Source of the DNA: an uncultured Bacteroidota bacterium
GTDB taxonomy: Bacteria; Bacteroidota; Rhodothermia; Rhodothermales; Salinibacteraceae
Direction: 5' to 3'
NCBI GenBank assembly: GCA_913056185.1
Contig: CAJXLV010000005.1
Location: forward strand, 61,124-125,123
Length of the DNA: 64,000 bases
Made by a program: the position numbers and the translations under genes. Below are positions 17,401-24,805 of the stretch, piece by piece; positions within the stretch are counted from its first letter, which is position 1, and each line of letters opens with the position of its first letter. The notes beneath the pieces are model-generated. The model saw only the letters and a program-made list of their open reading frames with translations. It was not told where the DNA came from and made no database searches.

Positions 17401-17709
17401 GCCGCCGTCGATGGGCACCAGGTAGACGTCCGTCTGCCCCTTGTAAGTGCCCGAGAAGGCCACCTGCTCGCCGTCGGGGGAGAGGCGCGGGTGCGAGGCC
17501 ACGCCGCGGAAGCTGGTGAGGCGCTCGGCGTCGCCCCCGTTGTGCCCCACCCGCCACAACTCGCCCGCATACGCGAACACAATGTGGTTCTGGCTGACGG
17601 TGGGCTGGCGGAGGAGACGCGTGGGATCCTCGTCTTGTGCCATCGCGGGATTGGCCAAGGCGGCAACGAGGAGGAGCAGCGCGCAGCGGCGGAGGGCTCG
17701 GGCGATCAT
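14458..17709 (-). CDS. Tricorn-like S41 serine protease, exported
   Basis: A 1083-residue protein with a signal peptide ending ANPAMAQ. The N-terminal half is WD40/PD40-type propeller repeats (SPDGEQVAFSG, APDGSHVLFAS, SPDGQQVAWFSD, SPDGSHLLFTD, SPDGDWIAYSK). Then come a Tricorn C1 region (WRLYRDYLYVDNYHGLDWDNV), a PDZ-like domain (GLNVEEGDYLIAVDGEAV) and an S41 catalytic C-terminus with the nucleophile serine in MITNEAAGSGGDLLPYMF. Archaeal Tricorn is a cytoplasmic peptidase; bacterial homologues with a signal peptide are periplasmic. It probably degrades peptides released by other proteases. An acidic insert (ESDEEPVAEDEEQDG) interrupts the middle. It seems to be transcribed alone. The large plus-strand ORF opposite is a shadow. 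Confidence 0.93.
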   Translation of the reverse strand: MIARALRRCALLLLVAALANPAMAQDEDPTRLLRQPTVSQNHIVFAYAGELWRVGHNGGDAERLTSFRGVASHPRLSPDGEQVAFSGTYKGQTDVYLVPIDGGTPERLTWHPSSDEVQGWAPDGSHVLFASGRDSAPASYDRFWTVSPDGGKPTALNIPRADVGRYGPDGEQMVYQPIERWQPHWRGYRGGQTHPLWIIDLDDYGVTEIPFEGGIDTRPFWVGDTVYFISDRTDMVRNVHAYTVGGDAVRALTNHTEFDVKSMGAADGTLVYEQAGRLHRLDLNSGETTTLDITVQGDFPWTRPQWKEVGDDIMSAGLSPSGVRALFSARGDLFTVPAEKGDWRNISETPGHADRFPAWSPDGQQVAWFSDRTGEYELYIGPQDGQEAPRRIDLPSSFYYRPQWSPDGSHLLFTDADRTLWLLEVESGTLEKIDYDLYAHPERSLNPEWSPDGDWIAYSKRTDSQFRVLYTYSLERDTSLALTDGLADAVHPTWDKSGEYLYFMASTDYGLDTGWLDMSSYGRPVERGLYMAVLDADQPSPLLPESDEEPVAEDEEQDGTAAAEEEGADVQIDLDGLDQRILSLDVPVDTYNGLYAATEGTLFFGETGGDGPGMQIHRYQLSEREATPYLDGVMSFSVSHNGEKALYQARGQWGIVETGGSPSVGDGSIDVSGLDMEVDPETEWEQIFDEAWRLYRDYLYVDNYHGLDWDNVRTLYDPWLGHVQHRADLNYLIANMIGELSLGHTYVGGGDLPEVEGPGTGLLGADFEAANGRWRFARIYDGESWNPTLRAPLRGPGLNVEEGDYLIAVDGEAVTADANPYRFFEGTVDRQTTLLINDVPTREGAREVTVVPVGSETELRTRAWVEANRERVTEATDGQIGYVWVPNTAQAGYTYFNRYYFAQQDRAGIIVDERFNGGGSAADYMIDIMDRELFGFFNNPIGDKAPFTTPGAGIWGPKVMITNEAAGSGGDLLPYMFKKADLGPTVGRRTWGGLVGIWDTPPLIDGGTLTVPRGGFYNLDGAWDVENEGVAPDIRVIQRPRAVINGADPQLDRAVQEALQRLPDESPLRRQPVPPTPAPRGQQ

Positions 17710-18019
17710 GGCAATACCAGACAGGAGACAGAAGTGTGCGAGCGAAGGACGATTTTAGAGATGTATTGTAAAGATCTGCCTTCGCGTGCGGGAATTCAAC
17801 AAAGAGTTGCCCCTTCGCATGAGCACCACGGTGCACCGTGGGAATGCGGGCATCTGTGTACGCCACACGCCCCCACACACCGTTGCGGCCTGGAACGTGC
17901 CCGCACGCTGGACGTGATCGTTTTGTGACTGCCGACCTCCCCTGTGCCTTTTCCTGGCCGGTGCCTCTTCTCCGCGGCCACACCGTGCCGCCCCGACTCT
18001 CGCCGCCTTCGTCTTTCTG
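17710..18019. other. Divergent promoter region between the Tricorn-like gene and the Mla operon
   Basis: No gene. The part nearest the Tricorn start is AT-richer and holds GCGAAGG (17742-17748) and CCTTCGC (17779-17785), 7-bp arms 30 bases apart that flank a likely minus-strand promoter. Confidence 0.5.
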
Positions 18020-19135
18020 ATGCAGGTCGACACTCGATACACCGACGGCACCCTGGTCGTGCGGCCCACGGGCGACTGGACGCTCGACCGCCCCCTGCCC
18101 GACATCCAGGCGGTGGCGGTCAGTGCTGCGCCGTCGAGCCCCGTGCACGCGGTGGCCTTCGACACGTCCGACCTGGGCGACTGGGACAGCAGCCTCGTGG
18201 CGTTCCTGTACGAAACGGTGGAGTACGGCCGCGCCCACGACCTGGAGGTGCAGACCGATACCCTGCCGGCCTCCCTCGCGCGGCTCGTTTCTCTCTCGCA
18301 GGCCGTGCCCGAGCAGGACACGACGCGCACCGAGGCCCCGCCGTCCGTGCTCACGCGGCTCGGCACCTGGGGGCTGGCCGGGTACGACGAGGTGCGGGGG
18401 TTCGTCCGCTTCCTGGGGCAGGCGGTCCGGAGCCTGGCCGCCGTGCTGACGGGCCGCGGGCGAATGCGCTGGCGCACCTTCGGGGTGGCGCTGCAGTCGA
18501 GCACCGCCTCGGCGCTGCCCATCGTCACCGTCATCAGCCTCCTCGTGGGGCTCATCATCGCGTTTCTGGGGGCCGTGGTGCTGCGGCGGTTCGGGGCGGA
18601 GTACTTCGTGTCGTACCTCGTCAGCTACGGCATGCTGCGCGAGCTGGGCGCCCTCATGACCGCCATCATCATGACGGGGCGCACCGGCGCGGCCTTTGCC
18701 GCCGAGCTGGGCAGCATGAAGGTGGGGGAGGAGATCGACGCGCTGGAGACGTTCGGCATCTCGCCGATCGACTTTCTGGTGACGCCGCGCATCCTCGCGG
18801 TGGTGGTGGCCCTCCCCATGCTCACGCTCTACGCGGACCTCCTCGGCATCCTCGGGGGCATGGCCGTGGCCGTGACCATGCTCGACCTCACGACGACGCA
18901 GTTCCTCACGGGGCTTTTGGAGCCGGTCGTCCTCAGCGACGGCCTCATCGGGCTGTTCAAGGCCGTCGTGTACGGCAGCATTATCGGCCTGGCCGGGTGC
19001 ATGCGGGGGATGCAGACGGGCGACGACGCCTCGGCGGTCGGCAGCGCCACCACCTCCGCCGTCGTCACGGGCATCATCCTCATCGTCCTCGCCAACGCCA
19101 TCATCGACTGGGGCGCGGCCGTGCTCCAGTTTTAG
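18020..19135 (+). CDS. MlaE-family ABC permease with N-terminal STAS-like domain
   Basis: A 371-residue inner-membrane permease. Residues about 1-90 form a STAS-like domain (VRPTGDWTLDRPLPDIQ, AFDTSDLGDWDSSLVAFLYETVEYGR). From about 130 comes the MlaE/permease domain with FGVALQSSTASALPIVTVISLLVGLIIAF, VSYGMLRELGALMTAIIMTGRTGAAFAAELGSMKVGEEIDALETFGI and the usual helices to the end. MlaE-type permeases work with MlaF ATPases and MCE proteins to move phospholipids between inner and outer membranes; all partners follow on the same strand. STAS fused to the permease replaces the separate MlaB protein of enterobacteria. Confidence 0.93.
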   Translation: MQVDTRYTDGTLVVRPTGDWTLDRPLPDIQAVAVSAAPSSPVHAVAFDTSDLGDWDSSLVAFLYETVEYGRAHDLEVQTDTLPASLARLVSLSQAVPEQDTTRTEAPPSVLTRLGTWGLAGYDEVRGFVRFLGQAVRSLAAVLTGRGRMRWRTFGVALQSSTASALPIVTVISLLVGLIIAFLGAVVLRRFGAEYFVSYLVSYGMLRELGALMTAIIMTGRTGAAFAAELGSMKVGEEIDALETFGISPIDFLVTPRILAVVVALPMLTLYADLLGILGGMAVAVTMLDLTTTQFLTGLLEPVVLSDGLIGLFKAVVYGSIIGLAGCMRGMQTGDDASAVGSATTSAVVTGIILIVLANAIIDWGAAVLQF

Positions 19136-19284
19136 CGCGGCTCGCTGGCCCTGCCGAGAACGATGCGCCTGCCCCACCCGCAGACGGCCGGAGGGGGATG
19201 CGCAAATCGGAGCGTGTGGGCCGTGGCGGCCGGCCGGTCGTGAGCCGTGGGGACGCCTCACAAGGCTCTCATCATGACGCCCTC

Positions 19285-19304
19285 ATCACGAATCTCTCAT
19301 CACG
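19285..19304 (+). repeat. Dispersed 20-bp intergenic repeat, copy B
   Basis: ATCACGAATCTCTCATCACG matches the reverse complement of 7711-7730 at 19 of 20 bases. It sits in the 227-base gap between the permease and ATPase genes of the Mla operon. Confidence 0.65.
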
Positions 19305-19362
19305 AGTCGCGCCGCATTCCGACTCGTCCTCGCGCACCGCTCGGCACCCGCAATCGTCGTCC

Positions 19363-20136
19363 ATGTCGCCTCCCGAATCCCCCCCCGTCATTTCGGCCGA
19401 GGATCTGCTGCTGGCCTTCGGCTCGTTCGTAGTGATGCGGGACCTTACCTTCGACATCCACCCGGGCGAGATTTTCGCCATTATGGGCGGCAGTGGGTCG
19501 GGCAAAAGCACGCTCCTGAAGCACCTGATCGGGCTGATGGAGCCGAGCGCGGGCACTGTGCGGGTGCGGGGGCGCGACCTCTGGACCCTCTCCGATGCCG
19601 AACGGGCGGCCATGCTGCGCGACATGGGCGTGCTGTACCAGGAAGACGCGCTCTGGAGCACCATGACCCTCGCCGAAAACGTCGCCCTGCCGCTCGAAGA
19701 GCACACTGCCCTTTCGGACACGGACATTCAGCGCATTGTGTCGCTGAAACTGGCCCTCGTGGGCCTACGGGGGTTCGAGGACTTTTCCCCCCACGAAATC
19801 AGCGGCGGCATGCAGAAACGCGCCGCTCTCGCCCGCGCCATCGCCCTGGACCCCGACGTGCTGTTCTTCGACGAGCCGACCTCCGGCCTCGACCCCCTCA
19901 GTGCCCGCCGCCTCGACGACCTCGTGCTGCAGCTGCGCGACAGCCTGGGCACCACCATCATCGTGGTCAGCCACGACCTCGAAAGCATCTTCACGGTTGC
20001 CGACCGCGCGCTGTACCTCGACATCGAGACCAAAACCATGACGGCCCTCGGGCCGCCGACGGAGCTGCGGCGCAACCCTCCGAACCAACAGGTGTACCAG
20101 TTTTTGACTCGGTCCCTCGACGCAGACTCGCCTTGA
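19363..20136 (+). CDS. ABC transporter ATPase, MlaF type
   Basis: A 257-residue ATPase of the lipid-transport type: Walker A GGSGSGKSTLL, Q-loop YQEDALW, signature SGGMQKRAALARAI, Walker B DVLFFDEPTSGLDP and H-loop VSHD. The signature SGGM, rather than SGGQ, is typical of MlaF-like proteins. It energises the permease encoded before it. ATG 19363 is preferred; the reading frame is open much further upstream, but that part runs through the permease gene in another frame. The gap to the permease is 227 bases, long for an operon, and contains the dispersed repeat. Confidence 0.92.
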   Translation: MSPPESPPVISAEDLLLAFGSFVVMRDLTFDIHPGEIFAIMGGSGSGKSTLLKHLIGLMEPSAGTVRVRGRDLWTLSDAERAAMLRDMGVLYQEDALWSTMTLAENVALPLEEHTALSDTDIQRIVSLKLALVGLRGFEDFSPHEISGGMQKRAALARAIALDPDVLFFDEPTSGLDPLSARRLDDLVLQLRDSLGTTIIVVSHDLESIFTVADRALYLDIETKTMTALGPPTELRRNPPNQQVYQFLTRSLDADSP

Positions 20137-20201
20137 TTCTTGCGGACGCGCCCTGATCTCTGTCGCCGCCGGGGTGCCCGTTCACTGGTTCCGCACGCCC
20201 C

Positions 20202-21236
20202 ATGAGTCAACGCGCCAACCCGACGCTCATCGGCCTCTTCGTTCTCGGGGCCATCGCGCTCGCCATTGCCGGTGTGGCCGCACTGGGCGCGGGGCACTTC
20301 TTCGAGCAACGAACCACCTTCATCAGCTACTTCGACGAGTCGGTGAACGGGCTCGACGTGGGCGCCCCCGTCAAGTTCAAGGGCGTCCCCATCGGCGAGG
20401 TGACCGACATCAAGCTGCGCGTGGACCTCGAGAATGAGACCTTTCAGGTGCCGGTGCAATACGCCATCAATCTCGCCCCCGTGACGGACACCACCGGCGC
20501 CCCCCTCAACCTGGACCGCCCCCGGCTCCTGCGCGAGCAGGTGGACAACGGCCTCCGCGCCCAGCTCCAGCTCGAGAGCATTGTCACTGGCAAGCTCTAC
20601 GTGGAGCTGACCTACGTCTCGGAGCCCGACTCGGCCGTCTACGCCACCGCCCCGGGGCGCCGCCTCGAAATCCCCACTGAGCTCTCCCCCCTTGCCAAGC
20701 TGGGCGAGGGCGCCTCGGGCCTCGTCACCGACCTGCGCCAGTTTGACGTGACCCAGATCAACGAGAACCTCGTTACCTTCCTCGTCAACGCCAACGACAA
20801 GCTGGAGCAACTCGACGCCGCCCAGATCAACCGCGAAGTGCTGGCCACCATCGAGTCGGTGCAGGCCGTGGTGGAGTCCGAGGATGTGCGCGCCGCCCTG
20901 CGCGATCTGCCCAAGGCCACCGACCAGCTGCGCGCCACAATCAGCGATGCCCGGCAGCTCATCCAGCGGCTCGACCAGGGCGTCGACCCCACGGCCCAGG
21001 AGCTGAAAAAGACGAGCCGGGACCTGCGGGCCACCCTGCAGACGATGCGCCAGACCCTGCAACGGGCCAACCAGACCCTCTCCACCGATTCGGGGATGGG
21101 CTACCAGATGCAAGAGGCCCTCACAAACCTGTCCGAAGCGACCAAGGCCCTTCGCGTGCTCATTCAGTCGCTGGAGCGAAACCCCAGCATGTTCCTGCGG
21201 GGCCGCGAAGAACCTCCCCCTCCGAACCAGCAGTAA
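20202..21236 (+). CDS. MCE/MlaD-family lipid-transport protein
   Basis: A 344-residue protein anchored by one N-terminal helix (LIGLFVLGAIALAIAGVAAL), followed by one MCE domain (about 38-115) with YFDESVNGLDVGAPVKFKGVPIGEVTDIKL. The long C-terminal part is helical with heptad-like spacing (about 150-320), as in MCE proteins that form a periplasmic hexameric tube. Acting with the upstream permease and ATPase, it should carry phospholipid through the periplasm. It follows the ATPase by 65 bases and precedes the auxiliary lipoprotein by 4 bases. Confidence 0.93.
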   Translation: MSQRANPTLIGLFVLGAIALAIAGVAALGAGHFFEQRTTFISYFDESVNGLDVGAPVKFKGVPIGEVTDIKLRVDLENETFQVPVQYAINLAPVTDTTGAPLNLDRPRLLREQVDNGLRAQLQLESIVTGKLYVELTYVSEPDSAVYATAPGRRLEIPTELSPLAKLGEGASGLVTDLRQFDVTQINENLVTFLVNANDKLEQLDAAQINREVLATIESVQAVVESEDVRAALRDLPKATDQLRATISDARQLIQRLDQGVDPTAQELKKTSRDLRATLQTMRQTLQRANQTLSTDSGMGYQMQEALTNLSEATKALRVLIQSLERNPSMFLRGREEPPPPNQQ

Positions 21237-21240
21237 TCGC

Positions 21241-21948
21241 ATGGCTTACTTCGCCCATTCCTCGTTTCGCCTGCGCCGGCTTGGGGTCTTCGCCCTTGCC
21301 GCCGGCCTGCTCGCGCTCTCGGTCGCGGGCTGCGTGCGCCTGCTGGAGCCGCGCACGAGCGACGCGACGTACTACCTGCTCGGCGAACGTGCGGCGCCCT
21401 CCGCGGCATCTCCGCAGGCGCCCTCTCCGACAGACACGACGGGGCTGCGGGTGGGCCTGCGCAAGCCCCGCCTCGCCTCGTACCTCGACGCCACGCGCAT
21501 CGTGACGCGGCGCGGCCCGCACCAGGTCCAGTTCGCTGAGTTTCATCGGTGGGGAGAGGAGCTGGATCGGGGCATCGGCCGCACGGTGGCCACCCGGCTG
21601 GCCGCACGGCCCGAGGTTCGAGGCGTGGAGGTGGTGCCCTGGTCGCCCGGTGCCTCGTTCGACTACGTGGTGGAGCTGCACGTTCTTCGGTTTGAGGGCG
21701 TGGGCCCTGCCCCCGATCCCGAGGCAGACGAGGACGCGCCGCCCCCCGACGGACACGCCCAGGTCGTCGTGGAGTGGACGGTTCTGCGCCCCGGCACCGA
21801 CGCCGTGCTGGCCCGCCAGACGACCCGTCACCGCGCTGCGGCGTGGCCCGTGGGCAACTACTCGGCCCTTGTCGCGCGCCTGGGAGCCGGCCTCGACACG
21901 CTGGTGGAGGAGGTGGCGGCGCAGCTGTCCCGGCTCAACGCATCGTGA
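21241..21948 (+). CDS. ABC-type transport auxiliary lipoprotein (PqiC/DUF330-like)
   Basis: A 235-residue lipoprotein with a signal ending ALSVAGC. The following sequence (RTSDATYYLLGE, then LRVGLRKPRLASYLDATRIVTRRGPHQVQFAEFHRWGEELDRGIGRTVA) is the pattern of the ABC_trans_aux family, whose members include PqiC. They sit at the outer membrane and complete MCE transport systems. It is the last gene of the Mla-type operon, four bases after the MCE gene, and is convergent with the Pcs-like gene 25 bases on. Confidence 0.9.
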   Translation: MAYFAHSSFRLRRLGVFALAAGLLALSVAGCVRLLEPRTSDATYYLLGERAAPSAASPQAPSPTDTTGLRVGLRKPRLASYLDATRIVTRRGPHQVQFAEFHRWGEELDRGIGRTVATRLAARPEVRGVEVVPWSPGASFDYVVELHVLRFEGVGPAPDPEADEDAPPPDGHAQVVVEWTVLRPGTDAVLARQTTRHRAAAWPVGNYSALVARLGAGLDTLVEEVAAQLSRLNAS

Positions 21949-21973
21949 CCCCCGCCCGCCTTTTGGCTTTTGC

Positions 21974-22747
21974 CTACTGGCTCGTCCAGTCGAGCCAGCC
22001 GGACAGGCCGAAGTAGAAGGCCGGGTAGAGAAACGAGACCCAGAGCACCCAGCCGTCCCCCCAGGCCGGGAGCTCGGGGAAGGTGGGCAACAGCGCCAGG
22101 AGCAGCCCCAGCCACGCAATGCCGCCCCCCGTCACAATGGCGCGCCACGGCGACGGCGCCTCGTTGGGGTAGACGAAACGAACCGGCACCAGGGTCAGCA
22201 CCGTCAGGAGCAGAACGGCGGCGAGCGAGACGTACGCCCCGTCCGTCCCGTACTCCACCGCAAGAAGCCCTACGTAGTACGCCACCACGTTCCAGTAGGA
22301 AGGGAAGCCGAGGAAGAAGCCTTCTTGGGCCTGCTTGGCCGACGTGTTGGCGAAGCCGAGGAGGCTGGCCACCATGGCAAGCACCACCCAGAGGCCGTCC
22401 CAGCCGGGCAGCCAGTCCATCCGCCAAACGAGAACGAGCGGGATGAAGGTAAACGTGAGGTAGTCGACAATCTCGTCGATGGTACCGCCCAAGATGCGGG
22501 AAGCGTACAGCTTTACGTCCCACGCTCGTGCCAGAGGGCCGTCGGCCGCGTCGATAAAGACGGCCAGGGTCAGCCACCCGAACACCCACCGGGGATCGAG
22601 GCCGGGCTGGACCACCTCGGCCATGGCCAAAAACGCAAATGCCACCCCCGACGCTGTGAAGAGGTGGACGAGGTATGCACGCGCCTTTCGCCCCAGCCGA
22701 ATCCGCTCGGACCGGTCTTTCAAATCACTCAGGTCGGTGGAGGGCAT
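21974..22747 (-). CDS. CDP-alcohol phosphatidyltransferase, phosphatidylcholine synthase-like
   Basis: A 257-residue membrane protein with about eight hydrophobic segments. The CDP-alcohol phosphotransferase motif is present as DGPLARAWDVKLYASRILGG followed by TIDEIVD, giving the D-G-x2-A-R...G-x3-D-x3-D catalytic pattern. The extra length between AR and the final G and the 'GxxIDxIVDYxTFxFIP' end are like bacterial phosphatidylcholine synthase (Pcs), which condenses CDP-diacylglycerol with choline. A different head-group alcohol is possible. ATG 22747 is chosen; the tracked start at 22792 is a TTG. It lies tail to tail with a phospholipid-transport operon. Confidence 0.8.
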   Translation of the reverse strand: MPSTDLSDLKDRSERIRLGRKARAYLVHLFTASGVAFAFLAMAEVVQPGLDPRWVFGWLTLAVFIDAADGPLARAWDVKLYASRILGGTIDEIVDYLTFTFIPLVLVWRMDWLPGWDGLWVVLAMVASLLGFANTSAKQAQEGFFLGFPSYWNVVAYYVGLLAVEYGTDGAYVSLAAVLLLTVLTLVPVRFVYPNEAPSPWRAIVTGGGIAWLGLLLALLPTFPELPAWGDGWVLWVSFLYPAFYFGLSGWLDWTSQ

Positions 22748-23017
22748 GGCCGTGGAGGAATCTGCGGGACCCTGCTGGGGGGCGCCGCACAAGGAGAGAG
22801 AATTTGGTTCTTGCTTCTCATACAGACCAAGACGGGCGTGTGTCCGCCCACAATCTGCCTATTTTGTTTCCCCTCTCCGCCGTGGCTTCCCCGCCTCCGT
22901 GCAACGGCGAAGACGCCTCCCCGCCCCCACGGACACACATAGTGCGCATCAGCACACAGAGTGCCCATCAGATGGTGCCCATCAGGAGTTGTCCCCCTGA
23001 TTTGTAGACCGCAGCTC

Positions 23018-24316
23018 TTACTTCTCTTTGAACACCAGCGTCAGCGGCACGCCCTCAAACCCGAACGCCTCCCGCAACTTCCCCTCCAGGTACCGCTCAT
23101 AGTCGGTCCGGATGCCCTCCGGGTGGTTGGCAAAAAACGCAAACACGGGCGGCGCCTCGCGGACCTGCGTCACGTAGTTGATGTTTACGAACGCTCCGCT
23201 GCTGGTGGTGGGCGGGTGCTTCTCCTGCAGGGCCGCCTGCACCGCGTCGTTGAGGGCGCTCGTCTGCACGCGCTTCTCCCGCTCCTCCGCCACCGCCAGG
23301 GCCTTGTCCAGCAGCTCGTACACCCGCTGCTTGGTGACGGCCGAAACGTAGACGATGGGCGCGTGGTCGAGCCGGCCGAGGTACTGCTTCAGGTACTTCG
23401 TGTACTGCTTCATCGTCCCGCCGTCCTTGGGCACAAGGTCCCACTTGTTGACGGCAATCACCATGCCCTTCTTGTGCGTGTTGACCTCGTTGAGCACGCT
23501 GAGGTCCTGCTTGTGCAGCTCCTCGGTGGCGTCGAGCACCAGCACGCACACGTCGCCCGCCCTAATGGCCCGCTCGCTGCGGACGGTGGCGTAGAACTCC
23601 ACCCCCTCCGTCTTGGAGCGTTTGCGCATCCCGGCCGTGTCTACGAGCATGAGCTCTCGGTCCTCGTACTGCACCAGCGACTGCACCGTGTCGCGCGTGG
23701 TGCCGGGCTTCTCGGTGACGATGGCGCGGTCGAAGCCCAGGGTGGCATTCACGAGCGACGACTTGCCCACGTTGGGCTTGCCCACCAGCGAGATGCGGAC
23801 CCGGTCCGCGTCGGCGGCTTCTTCCGTGCCGGGCAGCGCCTCGACGAGCACCCGCATCATGTCGTCGATGCCCCGCCTGTTGGTGCTGCTCACAGAATGG
23901 ACGTCGCCGAGGCCCAGCTGGTAGAATTCGCTCGCCGCCCATTCGCGCTCCTGGTTGTCCGCTTTGTTGGCCACCACCAGAACCGGCGTGTCGGCCCGGC
24001 GGAGCACATTCGCAATCGCCTGGTCCGTGTCCGTGATGCCGGTGGTCACGTCCACCACGAAGAGGATGACGTCGGCGTCTTCGAGCGCAATCTCGGCCTG
24101 CTCGCGGATGGCCCGTTCGTAGGGGTCATCCGAGCGCGGGACGTAGCCGCCAGTGTCAACGAGGGGGATGGTGTGTCCCTCCCACTCGGCCTCGCCGTAC
24201 ACGCGGTCGCGCGTGACGCCGGGCGTGTCTTCGACGATGGCCTGGCGCGAGCCGGTAAGGCGGTTAAAAAGGGTGGACTTGCCGACGTTCGGCCGTCCGA
24301 CGATGGCTACAAGCAC
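23018..24316 (-). CDS. der: Ribosome biogenesis GTPase Der (EngA)
   Basis: A 432-residue GTPase with two G domains in tandem and a C-terminal KH-like domain, the unique Der layout. G domain 1 has GRPNVGKSTLFNRLTG, DTPGVTRD, DTGG and NKAD (residues about 5-160). G domain 2 has GKPNVGKSSLVNATLG, TRDTVQS, DTAGMRKR and NKWDL (about 175-350). Der is essential for 50S subunit maturation. The start is GTG 24316, immediately before the first G1 strand (LVAIVGRPN), and the length is normal. A four-helix-bundle gene lies 45 bases upstream on the same strand. Confidence 0.98.
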   Translation of the reverse strand: MLVAIVGRPNVGKSTLFNRLTGSRQAIVEDTPGVTRDRVYGEAEWEGHTIPLVDTGGYVPRSDDPYERAIREQAEIALEDADVILFVVDVTTGITDTDQAIANVLRRADTPVLVVANKADNQEREWAASEFYQLGLGDVHSVSSTNRRGIDDMMRVLVEALPGTEEAADADRVRISLVGKPNVGKSSLVNATLGFDRAIVTEKPGTTRDTVQSLVQYEDRELMLVDTAGMRKRSKTEGVEFYATVRSERAIRAGDVCVLVLDATEELHKQDLSVLNEVNTHKKGMVIAVNKWDLVPKDGGTMKQYTKYLKQYLGRLDHAPIVYVSAVTKQRVYELLDKALAVAEEREKRVQTSALNDAVQAALQEKHPPTTSSGAFVNINYVTQVREAPPVFAFFANHPEGIRTDYERYLEGKLREAFGFEGVPLTLVFKEK

Positions 24317-24361
24317 AGGGAGTAGGTGATGGGTAAGAGGTAAGGGGTGACGGGGGCGGAC

Positions 24362-24733
24362 TTACGACTGGAGGGAGCGCATGAGGGAGAGGAGCATTTT
24401 GCTCTCTGTGGTCGTCTCACGGAGAAGATCGTTTCGCATATCCTCCGTGATGTACGACAAGCGCTCCGCAATGATGAGTTGCGTCTCCACCTCCAGCAGC
24501 GAACTCCGAGCCTGCTCCAGATAGTACACGTACTGATCGCGCGAACTGTATCCCCAGCCCTCGGCAATATTCGATGGAATTGCCACCGCGGCCCGACGCA
24601 GCTGCGAGGTCAGCTCGTACTGCTCCCGATCTGGAAATCCATCCGTCGCTTCGTACACCCGCTCCACGAGCACAATTCCCCGCTGCCACACCTCCAAATC
24701 CCGATAGCTTTCAACGGAGCTCTGGTCAGACAT
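24362..24733 (-). CDS. Four-helix-bundle protein (S23/23S rRNA intervening-sequence protein family)
   Basis: A 123-residue cytoplasmic protein with family marks: YRDLEVWQRGIVLVERVYEAT at the start, QLRRAAVAIPSNIAEGW in the middle and YYLEQARSSLLEVETQLIIAERL later. The family was first found inside 23S rRNA intervening sequences, but many members, like this one, are free-standing in the chromosome. It forms a small helical bundle, often pentameric; its role is unknown. It lies 45 bases upstream of der on the same strand. Confidence 0.9.
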   Translation of the reverse strand: MSDQSSVESYRDLEVWQRGIVLVERVYEATDGFPDREQYELTSQLRRAAVAIPSNIAEGWGYSSRDQYVYYLEQARSSLLEVETQLIIAERLSYITEDMRNDLLRETTTESKMLLSLMRSLQS

Positions 24734-24805
24734 GATTGGCTCTCTCCATTGAGGTGAGCAGCCAGTCCCTCTTCCCCCTTCCCCCCTACCTCTTCCCCCG
24801 AAAAG

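Noticed and set aside
14338-17928. 1196-residue plus-strand ORF opposite the Tricorn-like gene
   Set aside because: It is the shadow of a strongly supported gene: composition is rich in V, G, H and R, with no domain, signal or family likeness.
24311-24361. TGATGGGTAAGAGGTAAGG-like text before der as a third copy of the dispersed repeat
   Set aside because: It shares only short words with the 20-bp repeat; the match is too poor.
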